Origin: Betaproteobacteria bacterium
GTDB taxonomy: Bacteria > Pseudomonadota > Gammaproteobacteria > Burkholderiales > SHXO01
Direction: 5' to 3'
Length of the DNA: 36,264 nt
NCBI GenBank assembly: GCA_025356655.1
Contig: JANXRW010000074.1
Location: 1-36,264 of the forward strand
The notes under the pieces were generated by a model. It made no database searches. It was not told the origin of the DNA and saw only the letters and a program-made list of their open reading frames with translations. Both the position numbers and the translations under genes were made by a program. This document shows, piece by piece, positions 1 to 10,000 of this stretch (position 1 is the first letter of the stretch; every line of letters starts with the position of its first letter).

Positions 1-307
1 CCCAAGCGCGACAGAGCCTCTCTTCGGCACCGGCCACGGCTCCGGGGCTTGATCGACCTCGGGCGCGCTGCGCGGGGCGAAGTTCACCGCGCGGGCCACG
101 GGCAGATCGATGAGCCCTTTCGCCTGCAGGCGGTTGAGCGCAATGCGGCAGCTGATCTCCTTGGGTCGTCCGTGGTGATCGGTCCAGTCCAGCCACTCAC
201 AGACCTGGCGCGCCACCGCCCCGCGGGTAAGATGGGGCTGGCTACCCACCCGAATCGCGGATGCGCAGGATCAGTTCATCGGTGAAATCGTGCCGGGTGA
301 CGACCAT
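1..307 (-). pseudogene. DUF4338 (DruA-like) N-terminal remnant, frame-broken, runs off the window
   Basis: The minus strand reads from an ATG at 307. It starts MVVTRHDFTDEL and reaches a TAG at 242 after 21 codons. A neighbouring frame then continues with ARQVCEWLDW, KEISCRIALNR and KGLIDLPVAR. That second part resembles the N-terminal region of DUF4338 proteins (the family of Druantia DruA, also common in IS-like elements), where a short helical domain ending in a GLI-LPP/LPVAR-like segment is typical. The gene leaves the window before its catalytic part would appear. The frame break makes it a pseudogene unless a frameshift is programmed. A second degenerate copy lies inverted at the right end. 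The family assignment is from memory of the motif pattern. Confidence 0.5.
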
Positions 308-353
308 GGACCGAACAAGAGCGAGAAAAATCCCACTTGTTCAGTGTGTTGAC
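70..353. repeat. Left arm of a ~280-bp inverted repeat (partner at 35741-36030)
   Basis: Read on the minus strand, this stretch matches 35741-36030 on the plus strand with scattered substitutions and small indels. Shared landmarks are the outer boundary ACACACTGAACAAG, the peptide FTDELILRIRDSG, the same stop-containing frame break, and the helical segment ending LPVAR. The similarity stops abruptly near 353. I aligned it by eye, so the boundaries are approximate. Confidence 0.75.
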
Positions 354-685
354 TAGTCAGACCAGTGACCCATCCCAAGCGTTCCCATAGCGCCCGAGGA
401 TGTTCGGCCATAGCGTCAGAGGACGCTCGAAAAGAACCAACCAATCCTAAAGTGACCTTCGATTAACGGCCGCTGAGGATCGCTATCGTTCTTTGACCTC
501 CGCTGCCGAAGGGGAGCGGCACACCTTCGGCGCCATCCGCCGATACGCCATCTGCCACTACGGCGTCGCCACTGGGCGCCTGGTTCAGGACCCCGCGCCG
601 AGCCTACGGGGCACGCTCGGGACGGTGAGGCAGATGCAGTGTGTCGCGCTGACCGATCCGCGTCCTCGCGCCAGAACCCGGCCAC
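354..685. other. Gene-poor stretch, nothing recognised
   Basis: About 330 bases between the inverted repeat and the first RhuM fragment. Open frames here are short and resemble no family I know. It is probably decayed mobile-element or defence-gene sequence. Confidence 0.5.
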
Positions 686-770
686 TTTCTGCTGGGCGAA
701 ACCGAGGATGGCTGCGCCCGCGTCGAGTGCCTGGCTGTTTCAGGCGTCACCGCAAAACGTCACCCTGCAC
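686..770 (+). pseudogene. RhuM-family gene, N-terminal fragment
   Basis: One frame reads FLLGETEDGCARVEC and a shifted frame then reads WLFQASPQNVTLH. In RhuM-type proteins (linked to pathogenicity and abortive-infection islands) the N terminus carries an ETEDG-R-EC stretch followed about ten residues later by ELFQTSPQNVTLHLKAI. Both pieces are present here but roughly ten codons between them are missing and the frame has changed. The fragment stops at the repeat ccgcaaaacgtcaccctgc, and a downstream copy of that repeat carries the continuation of the same protein (2278-2391). The motif match is good but short. Confidence 0.5.
750..768. repeat. 19-bp direct repeat, copy 1 (within rhuM-like fragment)
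   Basis: The 19-mer ccgcaaaacgtcaccctgc is identical to 2281-2299. Both copies encode PQNVTL in the same RhuM-like frame, so collapsing the repeat would join the two fragments in frame. Confidence 0.8.
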
Positions 771-777
771 CGGGGGG

Positions 778-1223
<446 letters not shown>

Positions 1224-1230
<7 letters not shown>

Positions 1231-1856
1231 AGCTTTATGTCGAGGGCGGCGGCGACTCGAAAGCACTGCAGGGCGAGTGCCGCAGAGGGTTTCGAATGTT
1301 CCTGGAGAAGGTGGGTTTGAAGGGCCGTATGCCGACCATCAGCGCTTGCGGGGGGCGGCAAAGCCCGTATGAAGACTACCGCACGGCGCTACGTCAGGGC
1401 CAAGACGCCGTGCTGTTGATCGACAGTGAAGCGCCAGTTCTGCAACAGCACCACCAGGGCGATCCGACGACCTGGAAGCCTTGGGCCCACCTCGCGCAGC
1501 GCCATGGCGACGGCTGGCAGATGCCCCGCGGCAGCGCCGACGCCGACTGCCATCGGATGGTGCAGTGCATGGAGACCTGGTTTCTCGCCGACCGGGCTGC
1601 CCTGGTGGCGTTTTTCGGGCAGGGCTATCGCGAGAAAGCGTTGCCGGCGGAGGCGAACCCGGTCGAAGGTATTGCCAAAACAGCGGTCTACGACGCATTG
1701 TCCGATGCCACCAGCGACTGCAAGACCAAGGCGCGGTACGGGAAGGGCGATCACTCCTTCAAGCTGCGGGCGCAGATCAACCCGCACCCGGTCACCGACG
1801 CGTTACCCTGGGCACGGCGCTTTGTCGATGAGCTGAAGAGGAAGATTCCCGTGTGA
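1224..1856 (+). CDS. DUF4276 family protein (TOPRIM-like effector candidate)
   Basis: 210 residues and apparently full length. It begins MVKLYVEGGGDSKAL, has a central DAVLLIDSEAP, and then CHRMVQCMETWFLAD followed by KGDHSFK near the C terminus. The early glutamate (VEGGGD) and the LIDSE motif fit the TOPRIM-like fold proposed for DUF4276, a family usually encoded directly after an OLD/ABC-like ATPase in defence loci. That arrangement is seen here, with a start that overlaps the end of the ATPase ORF. By analogy with OLD and RloB/AriB-type partners it may be a nuclease toxin released or activated by the ATPase. That function is inferred. Its ATPase partner is truncated, so it may now be orphaned or inactive. 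Confidence 0.75.
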
Positions 1857-1912
1857 TGGAAGCCGAGGCCTAAGACCGTACGCGAGCGCAGTCTGACTCG
1901 GGGGTCGATCTC

Positions 1913-2172
1913 ATGGACGCGAACCTGGTCGGCGGGGCCGAGCAGGTGGCGCGCGCATGGCTCGCAGACTATCCCGAGGTCGTCCATGGCCACGGCCGCC
2001 TGGGCGTGGCGCACGAGGGGTTCGTGGCGCGCACCGCGAGGCCATCGACGGCCACTGCCATGGCGTGGTGATCATCGGCGCCAGCACCGAGCAGTTCGAG
2101 GCCAGCTTTGAGGGTGCCTGGCTGGAACTGATCGCCGGGCTAAGGTCCGCGGTGGCTCTCGCCGCCGACTGA
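1913..2172 (+). pseudogene. Unrecognised small gene, frameshifted
   Basis: An ATG at 1913 opens a frame reading MDANLVGGAEQVARAWLADY and onward to GFVARTA. A second frame then continues AHREAIDGHCHGVVIIGAS to WLELIAGLRSAVALAAD and a stop at 2172. The two frames join smoothly around 2030, as expected for one gene of about 85 codons broken by an indel. I do not recognise the family. It sits inside the 1.5-kb segment between the two RhuM fragments, where everything except the DUF4276 gene looks decayed. Confidence 0.35.
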
Positions 2173-2277
2173 TCCCCTGCCTCCGGTTCACCTTACGCGA
2201 AGGGCTTCGCCCCCCGAACATCAAATGCCATGAACGGGAACCGGGGGGGCCCACATCGATTTCCGTGCGCCGGGTCA

Positions 2278-2391
2278 TCGCCGCAAAACGTCACCCTGCG
2301 CCTGAAGGCGCTCTTTGCCGAAGGGGAAATCGCCCGGGCGACAACCTGTAAGAGTTACTTACGAGTTCGGCGCGTGCGGCTCCCCTTCTGA
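2278..2391 (+). pseudogene. RhuM-family gene, internal fragment
   Basis: This frame reads SPQNVTLRLKALFAEGEIA and then RATTCKSYLRVR before diverging to a stop at 2391. It matches the RhuM segment that directly follows the N-terminal fragment at 686-770; family members have SPQNVTLHLKAIFAEGEI-ATCKEYLQVR. The two fragments share only the repeated SPQNVTL, so together they form one contiguous protein segment interrupted by about 1.5 kb. The C-terminal two thirds of a RhuM protein is missing. The region then becomes the promoter zone of the BREX operon. Confidence 0.55.
2281..2299. repeat. 19-bp direct repeat, copy 2
   Basis: Identical to 750-768 (ccgcaaaacgtcaccctgc) and in the same RhuM-like reading frame. 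The pair brackets the ATPase fragment, the DUF4276 gene and the frameshifted unknown. Confidence 0.8.
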
Positions 2392-2434
2392 CGCTGGCTC
2401 TCGAGGATCCATCACTCCCCCCCCTCCCCCCGGC

Positions 2435-2463
2435 TTATGCGTTGAAAGGCATTCTGCTATTCT
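2435..2463 (+). promoter_or_regulatory. Candidate promoter of the BREX operon
   Basis: A -35-like TTATGC (2435-2440) is 17 bases from a -10-like TATTCT (2458-2463). Transcription would start around 2470, leaving a very short leader before the HTH regulator at 2487. Five-base arms TGCGT (2438-2442) and ACGCA (2464-2468) flank the -10 element and could form part of an operator. The hexamer matches are modest, so this is a tentative call. Confidence 0.3.
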
Positions 2464-2486
2464 ACGCAGCACCCAAGACAAGCAAA

Positions 2487-2708
2487 ATGATCCGCTGCCA
2501 CCTATCTACCCTCATGGGACGGGACAAGCTTCGCATCGCGGACGTTTCGCGGCGCACGGGGCTCAATCGCAGCACGATCACCTCGCTCTACAGGGAGACC
2601 ACCACGCGGGTCGATCTCCCAGCCATCGAGCAGCTCTGTCACCTGTTCAATTGCCAAGTCGGTGACCTGCTCGAGTGCGTCGGCGACGATCGCGAGGTGG
2701 GCACATGA
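2487..2708 (+). CDS. Small Cro/C1-type HTH transcriptional regulator
   Basis: 73 residues, starting MIRCHLSTLMGRDKL. An upstream in-frame ATG at 2442 exists, but I chose 2487 because family members begin with MI-CHLS-LMG and the longer form would cover the candidate promoter. The body IADVSRRTGLNRSTITSLY is a standard helix-turn-helix, followed by IEQLCHLFNCQVGDLLE, the typical C-terminal half of the compact XRE (HTH_26) fold. It covers only the DNA-binding domain. Its stop overlaps the pglW start as ATGA, so it is co-transcribed and probably translationally coupled to the BREX genes. It is therefore likely their autoregulator. It is not the larger WYL-domain BrxR type described for some BREX loci. 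Confidence 0.85.
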   Translation: MIRCHLSTLMGRDKLRIADVSRRTGLNRSTITSLYRETTTRVDLPAIEQLCHLFNCQVGDLLECVGDDREVGT

Positions 2709-5700
2709 CGCTCGGGCCGAGCCGTTGGCACGTCATCGCCGAGTCCAACTTCGCGTGGGAACGTGAGGCGCTCGACTGGCTGCGCAACCAGTTGCCCGAT
2801 CGGGATCCCTGGCACGTCTGGACCAACTTCGAGTTCATCGACGACGAAGGCAAGGTCAGCGAGGTCGATGCCCTGGTCCTCTCGTCGAGTGGTTTGTTTC
2901 TTGTCGAGATCAAGAGCCGACCGGGCGTCCTGACTGGCGATGCGCACACCTGGACCTGGACGACCGATGGCCGATCGACGGCGCTCGACAACCCGCTGAT
3001 CCTTGCCAACCGCAAAGCGAAGCGTTTGGCGAGCCTGCTCAAGCGGCAACCGGCCATCACCAAGGCCAAGATCCGCCTGCCCTTCGTCGAGCCAGTGATC
3101 TTTCTCTCGTCGACCAGCCTGTCGTGCCGCCTCGAAGGCCTTGCCAAGGCGGCCACCTTCCAGCATGGCCGCCCCGGTACGCTGGGCGATCCGGGAATCA
3201 TCGGCGCGCTAGCCAACGGCGTCACCCATCGCGGGGGGGCCAATGGCGATTCGCAGCAGGCGCGGGCGATCGCGCGAGGTCTCACGGAGGCCGGCATCCG
3301 CCCCTCCAACAAGCACCGCCAGGTCGGTGACTACCGCTTGGGCAAGCTGCTGGCCGACGGGGAAGGGTTTCAGGACTGGGAAGCCCAGCACGTCAGTATC
3401 GATACGGTTCATCGGCGCGTTCGTATCTACACCGTCGCTTCCGCCGCCACCCCCGAGGCCCGCGCCACAGGGGCGCGACAGGCGCGGCGCGAGTTCGAGA
3501 TCCTGGAAGGCGTCGACCACCCCGGCATCCTGAAGGTCAAGGACTACAAGGAGACCGAACTCGGCCCGGCGTTGGTCTTCGATCACGACCCCAAGGCCCT
3601 GCGACTGGATCACCTGCTGCGCGACCACGGCCGGGACCTCTCCGTCACCCAGCGCCTGCAACTGGTGCGCGACATTGCCGAGACGCTGAAGTACGCCCAC
3701 GCCAAGCGCCTGTACCACCGCGCGCTGGGACCGCAGAGCATCGAGGTGCACGGGTTCGGCAGCGCAACGCAGCAACTGTGCCTGATGAACTGGCAGACGG
3801 CGTCGCGCAATGTCAGCGAATCCGCCTCGCCATCCACCGCGCACCGCACGACCGGCACGCTGCACGTCGAGGAATACGTCGAGGACCGTGGGCGGGTCTA
3901 TCTCGCCCCGGAGACAACCCGCGCCGACGCCGCGCACGGGGCGAGCCTGGATGTGTTTTCGCTCGGCTGCATTGCCTACCAGGTCTTCAGCGGCCAGCCA
4001 CCCGCCGAATCGGTACTCGACCTAGCGGAGAAGCTGCGCATTGGTCAGGGGCTGCGCCTGTCGAATGTGATGGATGGTTGTGGCGCCCGCCAGCAGGATC
4101 TCATCCAGTACTCCACCTGCCCGGAGGTGGTGGCTCGCTACGACTCGATCCAGGACTTTCTCACTGACTTGGACGGCGTCGAGGATGAACTGACCACCCC
4201 CGACCCGGAAGTCACGGTCGACCCCAGTGTCGCCAGCGGCGGAGATCGCCTGGACGGCGGCTTCACCGTTGTCAAGCGCATGGGGCGCGGATCCTCCAGT
4301 GACGCGCTGCTGGTGCGCAGGGACGGCAGCGACGAGGAGCACGTGCTCAAGGTTGCCTGCGACATCGCGCACAACGACCGTCTGGCCGCGGAGGGCGAGG
4401 TCCTCGCGCGGCTGCATCACCAGAACATCGTCGCTCACCGGGAGACGCTCACCGTTGCCGGCCGCACCGCCCTGCTGCTCAAGAGTGCCGGCGAGACGAC
4501 GATGGCCAAAAGGCTCCGGCAGGACGGGCGCCTGTCGCTGGACCTGCTGCAGCGCTTCGGCGAAGAGTTGATCGAGGTGGTCAACCACCTCGAAGCCGAG
4601 GGCGTTGCGCATCGTGACATCAAGCCCGAGAACATCGGCATCGCCGAGAACCGCACCGGCAAGCTTCAACTTGTACTGTTCGACTTTTCCCTATGCCGGA
4701 CGCCGGCCGACCACATCACGGCCGGCACGCACCCCTACCTCGACCCCTTCCTGTCACTGCGCCGCCCGCCGCGCTGGGACCTGTACGCCGAGCGCTTCGC
4801 GCTGGCCATCACGCTCTATGAGATGGCAGTCGGTCAACCGCCCGTCTGGGGTGACGGGCAGACCTCGCCGGCCATGCTCGACGTTGAAGCCACCATCGAA
4901 AGCGAGGTCTTCGCCCCAGTCTCCCGCGAAGGCCTCACTGCGTTCTTCTCGAAGGCCCTGAAGCGCGACTTCCGCGAGCGCTTCGACAACGCCGAAGACA
5001 TGCTGCGCGCCTGGCGCGCAATCTTTGCCGCTCGCCAGACGGTTCATCCGGGCGACACCGGTGCGGCGGAGGGCCTGGCCGCGATCGCCATGACGGCCAC
5101 GCCGCTCACCACGATGGCCGAGCTCGACTACAGCCGCGAAGCGCAGGACGTATTGGAGCGCATGGGCATCCATAACGCCCGCGAACTGCTGGCCGTCGAT
5201 CGCATCCGCTTCCGCTACCTGCGTGGCGTGGGCGACAAGATCCGCAAGGAAATCCGCCTCACCGCCCAGGAACTCGCCCGCCTGCGCCCCGATCTCACCC
5301 AGGGCCGCAGCACCGCGTACGACGCGGATAAGGAAGTCCGTGGCGCTGTCAGTGTCAATGAACTGGAGGCGCAAGTATTGCCGCACCGCCCCGCCGGCGA
5401 TGACCGTCCGGAGGAGGCCGCCCTTGCCCACTACCTCGGGCGGGACGCCAGCGTGCCGGCCGGTTCCTGGCCCAAGCTTGGCGAGTCGGCCGAACTCCAT
5501 CAGGTGGACCGCGGCACGTTGACCGCCGCGCTCATCAAGGCCCGCGAGCGCTGGCTAAAGAACCCCGCATTCACCGAACTGCGCCAGCAGCTCGACACGC
5601 TGCTGCGCAGCCAGGGCCAGGTGATGAGCGCCCAGGAGGCCGCCATGGCCTTGCTCGCGCTGCGCGGCTGTGCGGCCCAGGATGATTCCGAGCGACTGCG

Positions 5701-6955
5701 CCAGGCCAGCACCCTGCTGCGGGCCGCCGTCGAAGCGGAGTCGCACCTCGGTCAGCCACGCTTCGAGGCGTTCGACCACCCGCCCCGCGTCCTGGTCGCC
5801 GCTGCCTTGGCCTGGGCCGACTATGCCCGTCAGCTAGGCGCCGCCGCCGACGCCTGCGCTCGAGAAGACCCGCTCCTGCCGCCCGCCCGCGTGCAGAAAA
5901 CGCTGGGGGAAGTTCCTTTGCCCGCTGACCTGGCAGGTGAAGGCGCACCCACTCCCGCGCTGACACCGACACGGCTGTTGCGTCTGGCTACCTCGGCATC
6001 GCGGGAGGCCGCCTTGTCCAGCCGGCAGGAAATATACCCCCGCGGCATGGCGCCGCTGCAGGCGCTGCGGCAGTCGCTGGGTGCCTTGGTCGGCGCGCCA
6101 CAGCTGGGTGCGCAAGAGATCCAGGACCGCGTACGCGGCCGCTACCCCGACGCGACGCCACTACCGGGGCGCCCTGATCTGGATCGTCTGCTGGCAGAGT
6201 CTGGCGCACCGCTCAGTTGGGACCCCACAGCCGCGGAAGGTGCAGGCGCGTATCGGCTCTCCACGCTGGGTAGCACGCAAACGACCGGCACGACGACCGT
6301 GTTCTCACGGCACGCCACCCAACTGACCCTGGGAAGCGGTGGTGACGACGCCGCCGCCGAGATCTCCGACGCCGCTGCGCTCGAGCAGCGCCTCACACGC
6401 AGCCTGCAGCAAGGGGGGCTACTGGTACTGACCGTTCAGCTGCGCTTCGCGCGCCGGGCCGAGGCCGAGTTGCTGCACCGATTCGGGCAGGCCGACACGA
6501 AGCCGGCACCGCTGCAGCGTGTCAATTTCGACGCGCTGCTACTGGGTGCCCTGCGCGAGGAGGTCAAGCTCGCCGGCGCCGAGTGGAACGTCGTGCTCGA
6601 AGCGGATGCCGCCGATCGTAGCAGCCGACACTGGATCAACCTGCAGCGCCTCGTGCAGCGGACGCTGCCCACGGTGCGCGCCGCGCTCCTTCGTAGCACC
6701 ACGCCCGTCCTGCTGGTCAGTCCTGGCTTGTTCGCACGGTACGACCTGATGAGTCTGATCACCGAGATCGAAGAGAACACGGGGCGTCCGGGCCACACGC
6801 CGGCGTTCTGGTTGCTGCTGCCAACCGACCAGCCAGGTCTCCCAGTGATCGATGGCGTTGCGGTGCCGATGGTCAACAACCTTCAGAACACCCGCACGCT
6901 GGATCTGACGCAGGTCTGGCTGGAGAACCGACACCGGGCGGGCGTCACCCCCTGA
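2705..6955 (+). CDS. pglW: BREX type 2 serine/threonine kinase PglW (NERD plus tandem kinase domains)
   Basis: 1416 residues from the ATG that overlaps the regulator stop; the frame stays open upstream to 2675, but the ATGA overlap and the MTLGPSRWHV start favour 2705. An N-terminal NERD nuclease-related domain has EVDALVL and VEIKS (D55, E68, K70 as the D-ExK motif). A first kinase-like domain (about residues 250-430) is degenerate: HRA instead of HRD at 338-340 and no DFG. A second domain (about 520-780) looks active, with K549, HRDIKPENI from 636, and DFS in place of DFG. A helix-hairpin-helix-like segment (YLRGVGDKIRKEI) and a long C-terminal region follow. PglW is a hallmark of BREX-2/Pgl systems and is thought to control the other components by phosphorylation. 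Confidence 0.9.
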   Translation: MTLGPSRWHVIAESNFAWEREALDWLRNQLPDRDPWHVWTNFEFIDDEGKVSEVDALVLSSSGLFLVEIKSRPGVLTGDAHTWTWTTDGRSTALDNPLILANRKAKRLASLLKRQPAITKAKIRLPFVEPVIFLSSTSLSCRLEGLAKAATFQHGRPGTLGDPGIIGALANGVTHRGGANGDSQQARAIARGLTEAGIRPSNKHRQVGDYRLGKLLADGEGFQDWEAQHVSIDTVHRRVRIYTVASAATPEARATGARQARREFEILEGVDHPGILKVKDYKETELGPALVFDHDPKALRLDHLLRDHGRDLSVTQRLQLVRDIAETLKYAHAKRLYHRALGPQSIEVHGFGSATQQLCLMNWQTASRNVSESASPSTAHRTTGTLHVEEYVEDRGRVYLAPETTRADAAHGASLDVFSLGCIAYQVFSGQPPAESVLDLAEKLRIGQGLRLSNVMDGCGARQQDLIQYSTCPEVVARYDSIQDFLTDLDGVEDELTTPDPEVTVDPSVASGGDRLDGGFTVVKRMGRGSSSDALLVRRDGSDEEHVLKVACDIAHNDRLAAEGEVLARLHHQNIVAHRETLTVAGRTALLLKSAGETTMAKRLRQDGRLSLDLLQRFGEELIEVVNHLEAEGVAHRDIKPENIGIAENRTGKLQLVLFDFSLCRTPADHITAGTHPYLDPFLSLRRPPRWDLYAERFALAITLYEMAVGQPPVWGDGQTSPAMLDVEATIESEVFAPVSREGLTAFFSKALKRDFRERFDNAEDMLRAWRAIFAARQTVHPGDTGAAEGLAAIAMTATPLTTMAELDYSREAQDVLERMGIHNARELLAVDRIRFRYLRGVGDKIRKEIRLTAQELARLRPDLTQGRSTAYDADKEVRGAVSVNELEAQVLPHRPAGDDRPEEAALAHYLGRDASVPAGSWPKLGESAELHQVDRGTLTAALIKARERWLKNPAFTELRQQLDTLLRSQGQVMSAQEAAMALLALRGCAAQDDSERLRQASTLLRAAVEAESHLGQPRFEAFDHPPRVLVAAALAWADYARQLGAAADACAREDPLLPPARVQKTLGEVPLPADLAGEGAPTPALTPTRLLRLATSASREAALSSRQEIYPRGMAPLQALRQSLGALVGAPQLGAQEIQDRVRGRYPDATPLPGRPDLDRLLAESGAPLSWDPTAAEGAGAYRLSTLGSTQTTGTTTVFSRHATQLTLGSGGDDAAAEISDAAALEQRLTRSLQQGGLLVLTVQLRFARRAEAELLHRFGQADTKPAPLQRVNFDALLLGALREEVKLAGAEWNVVLEADAADRSSRHWINLQRLVQRTLPTVRAALLRSTTPVLLVSPGLFARYDLMSLITEIEENTGRPGHTPAFWLLLPTDQPGLPVIDGVAVPMVNNLQNTRTLDLTQVWLENRHRAGVTP

Positions 6956-7002
6956 AGCACGCGAGCCGCCAAGCCGAACACCCCAACGGAACAAACCACA
7001 CA

Positions 7003-10000
7003 GTGATCAACGCCCCCCAACTGCTCGCGGACCTCACGCGCCTGCTCAAGAGCCTCGAAGACGATATGCGTCAGCGCATCGCGCAGCTACCCGAGCTTAA
7101 GGCCGGCTTGCAGGCCGAGTGGCAGGCCGCGCGTGACGCCGAGCGCACGGCGGAGACCTTCGAGAGCTGGGCCGACCAGGCCATCACGCAGGCCGGCGTG
7201 TACTGGCTGCTGAGCTGTGTGTTTCTGCGCTTCATCGAGGACAACGAACTGGTCGAGCGTCCCTGGCTGGGGGGAACGCCGGAATCCGCTCGTTTGGCAC
7301 TGGCGCGCGACCGACACGAGGCCTATTTCCGCCAAAATCCCCTGGAGAGCGATCGCGACTACCTGCTGGCGTGCTTCCGCGAGGCTGGCACCTTGCCGGG
7401 ACTGCACACGTTCTTCGACGAGGCGCACAACCCGGTCTTTCGCCTTGGCATCAGTGGCGATGCGGCAATGGCGCTACGCCAGTTCTGGCAGCAGGTGGAC
7501 CCGAACACCGGCATGCTGGCGCATCACTTCACCGACCCGGACTGGAACACCCGCTTCCTAGGCGACCTGTACCAGGACCTATCGGAAGCCACGCGCAAGC
7601 GTTATGCGTTGCTGCAGACCCCGGAATTCGTCGAGGAATTCATCCTCGACCGAACGCTGACACCGGCGATCCGCGAGTTCGGCTTCCGTGAGGTACGGAT
7701 GATCGACCCCACCTGCGGCTCCGGGCATTTTCTGCTGGGTGGTTTCCGACGGCTGGCGGACGAGTGGCTTCGAAATGAGCCAGCACGCAACCCACGCGAC
7801 ATCACCCAACGCGCACTGGACGCCGTCGCAGGCGTGGACCTGAATCCCTTCGCAGTCGCGATCTCGCGCTTCCGGCTCTTGGTGGCGGCACTCAAGCTCA
7901 GCGGGGTGCATCGCCTCACCGAAGCACCCGACTTCAAGCTGCATGTCGCCATCGGCGATAGCCTGCTCCATGGCAAGCGCTTCGGCATGACAGCCACCGA
8001 CGACATGTTCGAGAGCGCCGAACACTATGCCGGGACCCGATTGGAACACGCCTACGCAACCGAGGACCTGGCCGAAGTACAACGCATCCTGGGGCGGCAG
8101 TACCACGCCGTGGTCGGTAACCCGCCCTACATCGTCGTCAAGGACGCCGCGCTAAACGCCGCCTATCGGAAGCGTTATGCCAGCTGCCATATGAAGTACT
8201 CCTTGGGTGCACCGTTCACCGAGCGCTTCTTCGATCTAGCCATTAGCGGCAGCGGCCGGCCAGCGGGCTTCGTAGGTCTCATCACCGCCAACAGCTTCAT
8301 GAAGCGTGAATTCGGCAGCAAGCTGATCGAGCACGTGCTGCCGCGAATAGACCTGACGCAGGTCGTCGACACCTCGGGCGCGTATATCCCGGGGCACGGC
8401 ACGCCCACCGTGATCCTGTTCGGTCGCCACCGGGCTCCAGTGGGCGAAGGGGTGCGGACCGTGATGGGCATCAAGGGTGAGCCCAGCACGCCCGACAATC
8501 CGGCGCACGGGCTCGTGTGGTCGGCCATCGTCGAGCAGATCGATAAGGCGGGTTCGGAGAGCGAGTTCGTTAGCGTGGGTGACACCCCCCGGGCTACCTT
8601 TGCGAAGCATCCGTGGAGTATCGGCGGCGGTGGGGCGGCGGACCTGAAGGAGCATGTGGAGAGTGACCGCCAACGTCTAAGTAGAGTCATCGAATCCGTA
8701 GGAATCACCTCATTTACGTTGGAGGATGAGGTCTACGTCGTCTCCGAGCCCGTGCTAAGGCGTCATCGTGTACCGAGCGAGTTGATCCGGGACTCGGTGA
8801 GTGGCGACGAGGTTCGGGACTGGAGCCGATCCACTGGAAATGCAGCGTTGTTCCCCTATGATGCGGACTATCGACCGGTGCCGCTCGCGAGCGTCACGCA
8901 TGCATATCGGTACATGTGGCCCTACCGCACCGGGTTGGCTGGAAGCGTGATGTTCGGAAAGCAGACCAAGGTCGAAGCGGGCTTGCAGTGGTGGGAGTAC
9001 GGCAGGCTGACCACCAGCAAGCTCCGAACCCCGCTGACCATCACCTTCGCCGAAATCGCCACCCACAACCACTTCGTGCTCGATCGTGGCGGAAAAGTTT
9101 TCAAGCAGACGGCGCCGGTGATCAAGCTTCCAGCCGGCGCAAGCGAGGACGAGCACCTTGGGCTGCTCGGGCTACTCAATTCCTCGGTGGGGTGCTTTTG
9201 GTTGAAGCAGGTGTGCTTCCCCAAGGGTGGTGACAGTGTCGGAGGTGAAGGGGCACGCGTCCGTAAGACGCTGTGGGATGAGCGCTATGCTTTCAATGCT
9301 ACGAATATTGCTGAATTCCCGCTCCCTTCAGGGCGACCGCTGACGCTGGGGCGAACGCTCGACACCCTGGCCCACGACATCGAGGCCTCCCTGCCCGCAG
9401 GCCAGTTTCGCTTCCCCGCCGAGGGCTCACAGCCACTGCCGACGCGCCAGTCCCTCGATGACATGCGTGAGCGCGTGGCTGCGGGGCGTCGTCAAGCGAT
9501 TGCATTGCAGGAGGAACTTGACTGGGAGTGCTATGGGATCTACGGCCTGCTGCCCGGAGAGGTTCTCTACGGGACGAGTGCGCCGCCCCAGGCCCAGCTT
9601 GGTGAGCGTGCCTTCGAGATTGTTCTCGCTCGACGCGTTGCGTCAGGGCGTGAATCCACCGCTTGGTTCGAGCGCCACGGCTCGATGCCCGTCACCGAGA
9701 TCCCGTCGCATTGGCCCGAGGACTATCGCCAGATCGTCCAGCGCCGCATCGACCTGATTGAGCGCGACCGCAACATTGGCTTGATCGAGCGCCCCGAGTA
9801 CAAGCGTCGCTGGAACACGCCAGCCTGGGAGGACCTGGAACGCACCGCGCTGCGTGATTGGCTCCTCGACCGCCTCGAAGTCCCGGACTTTTGGCCGGCC
9901 TCCGTTGACCGTCCACCGCAGCTCTCCACCGTCGACCGCCTCGCGGATTTGGTGCGTACCGATGCCGCCTTCATGCAGGTCGCCGAGTTGTACGCCGGCC

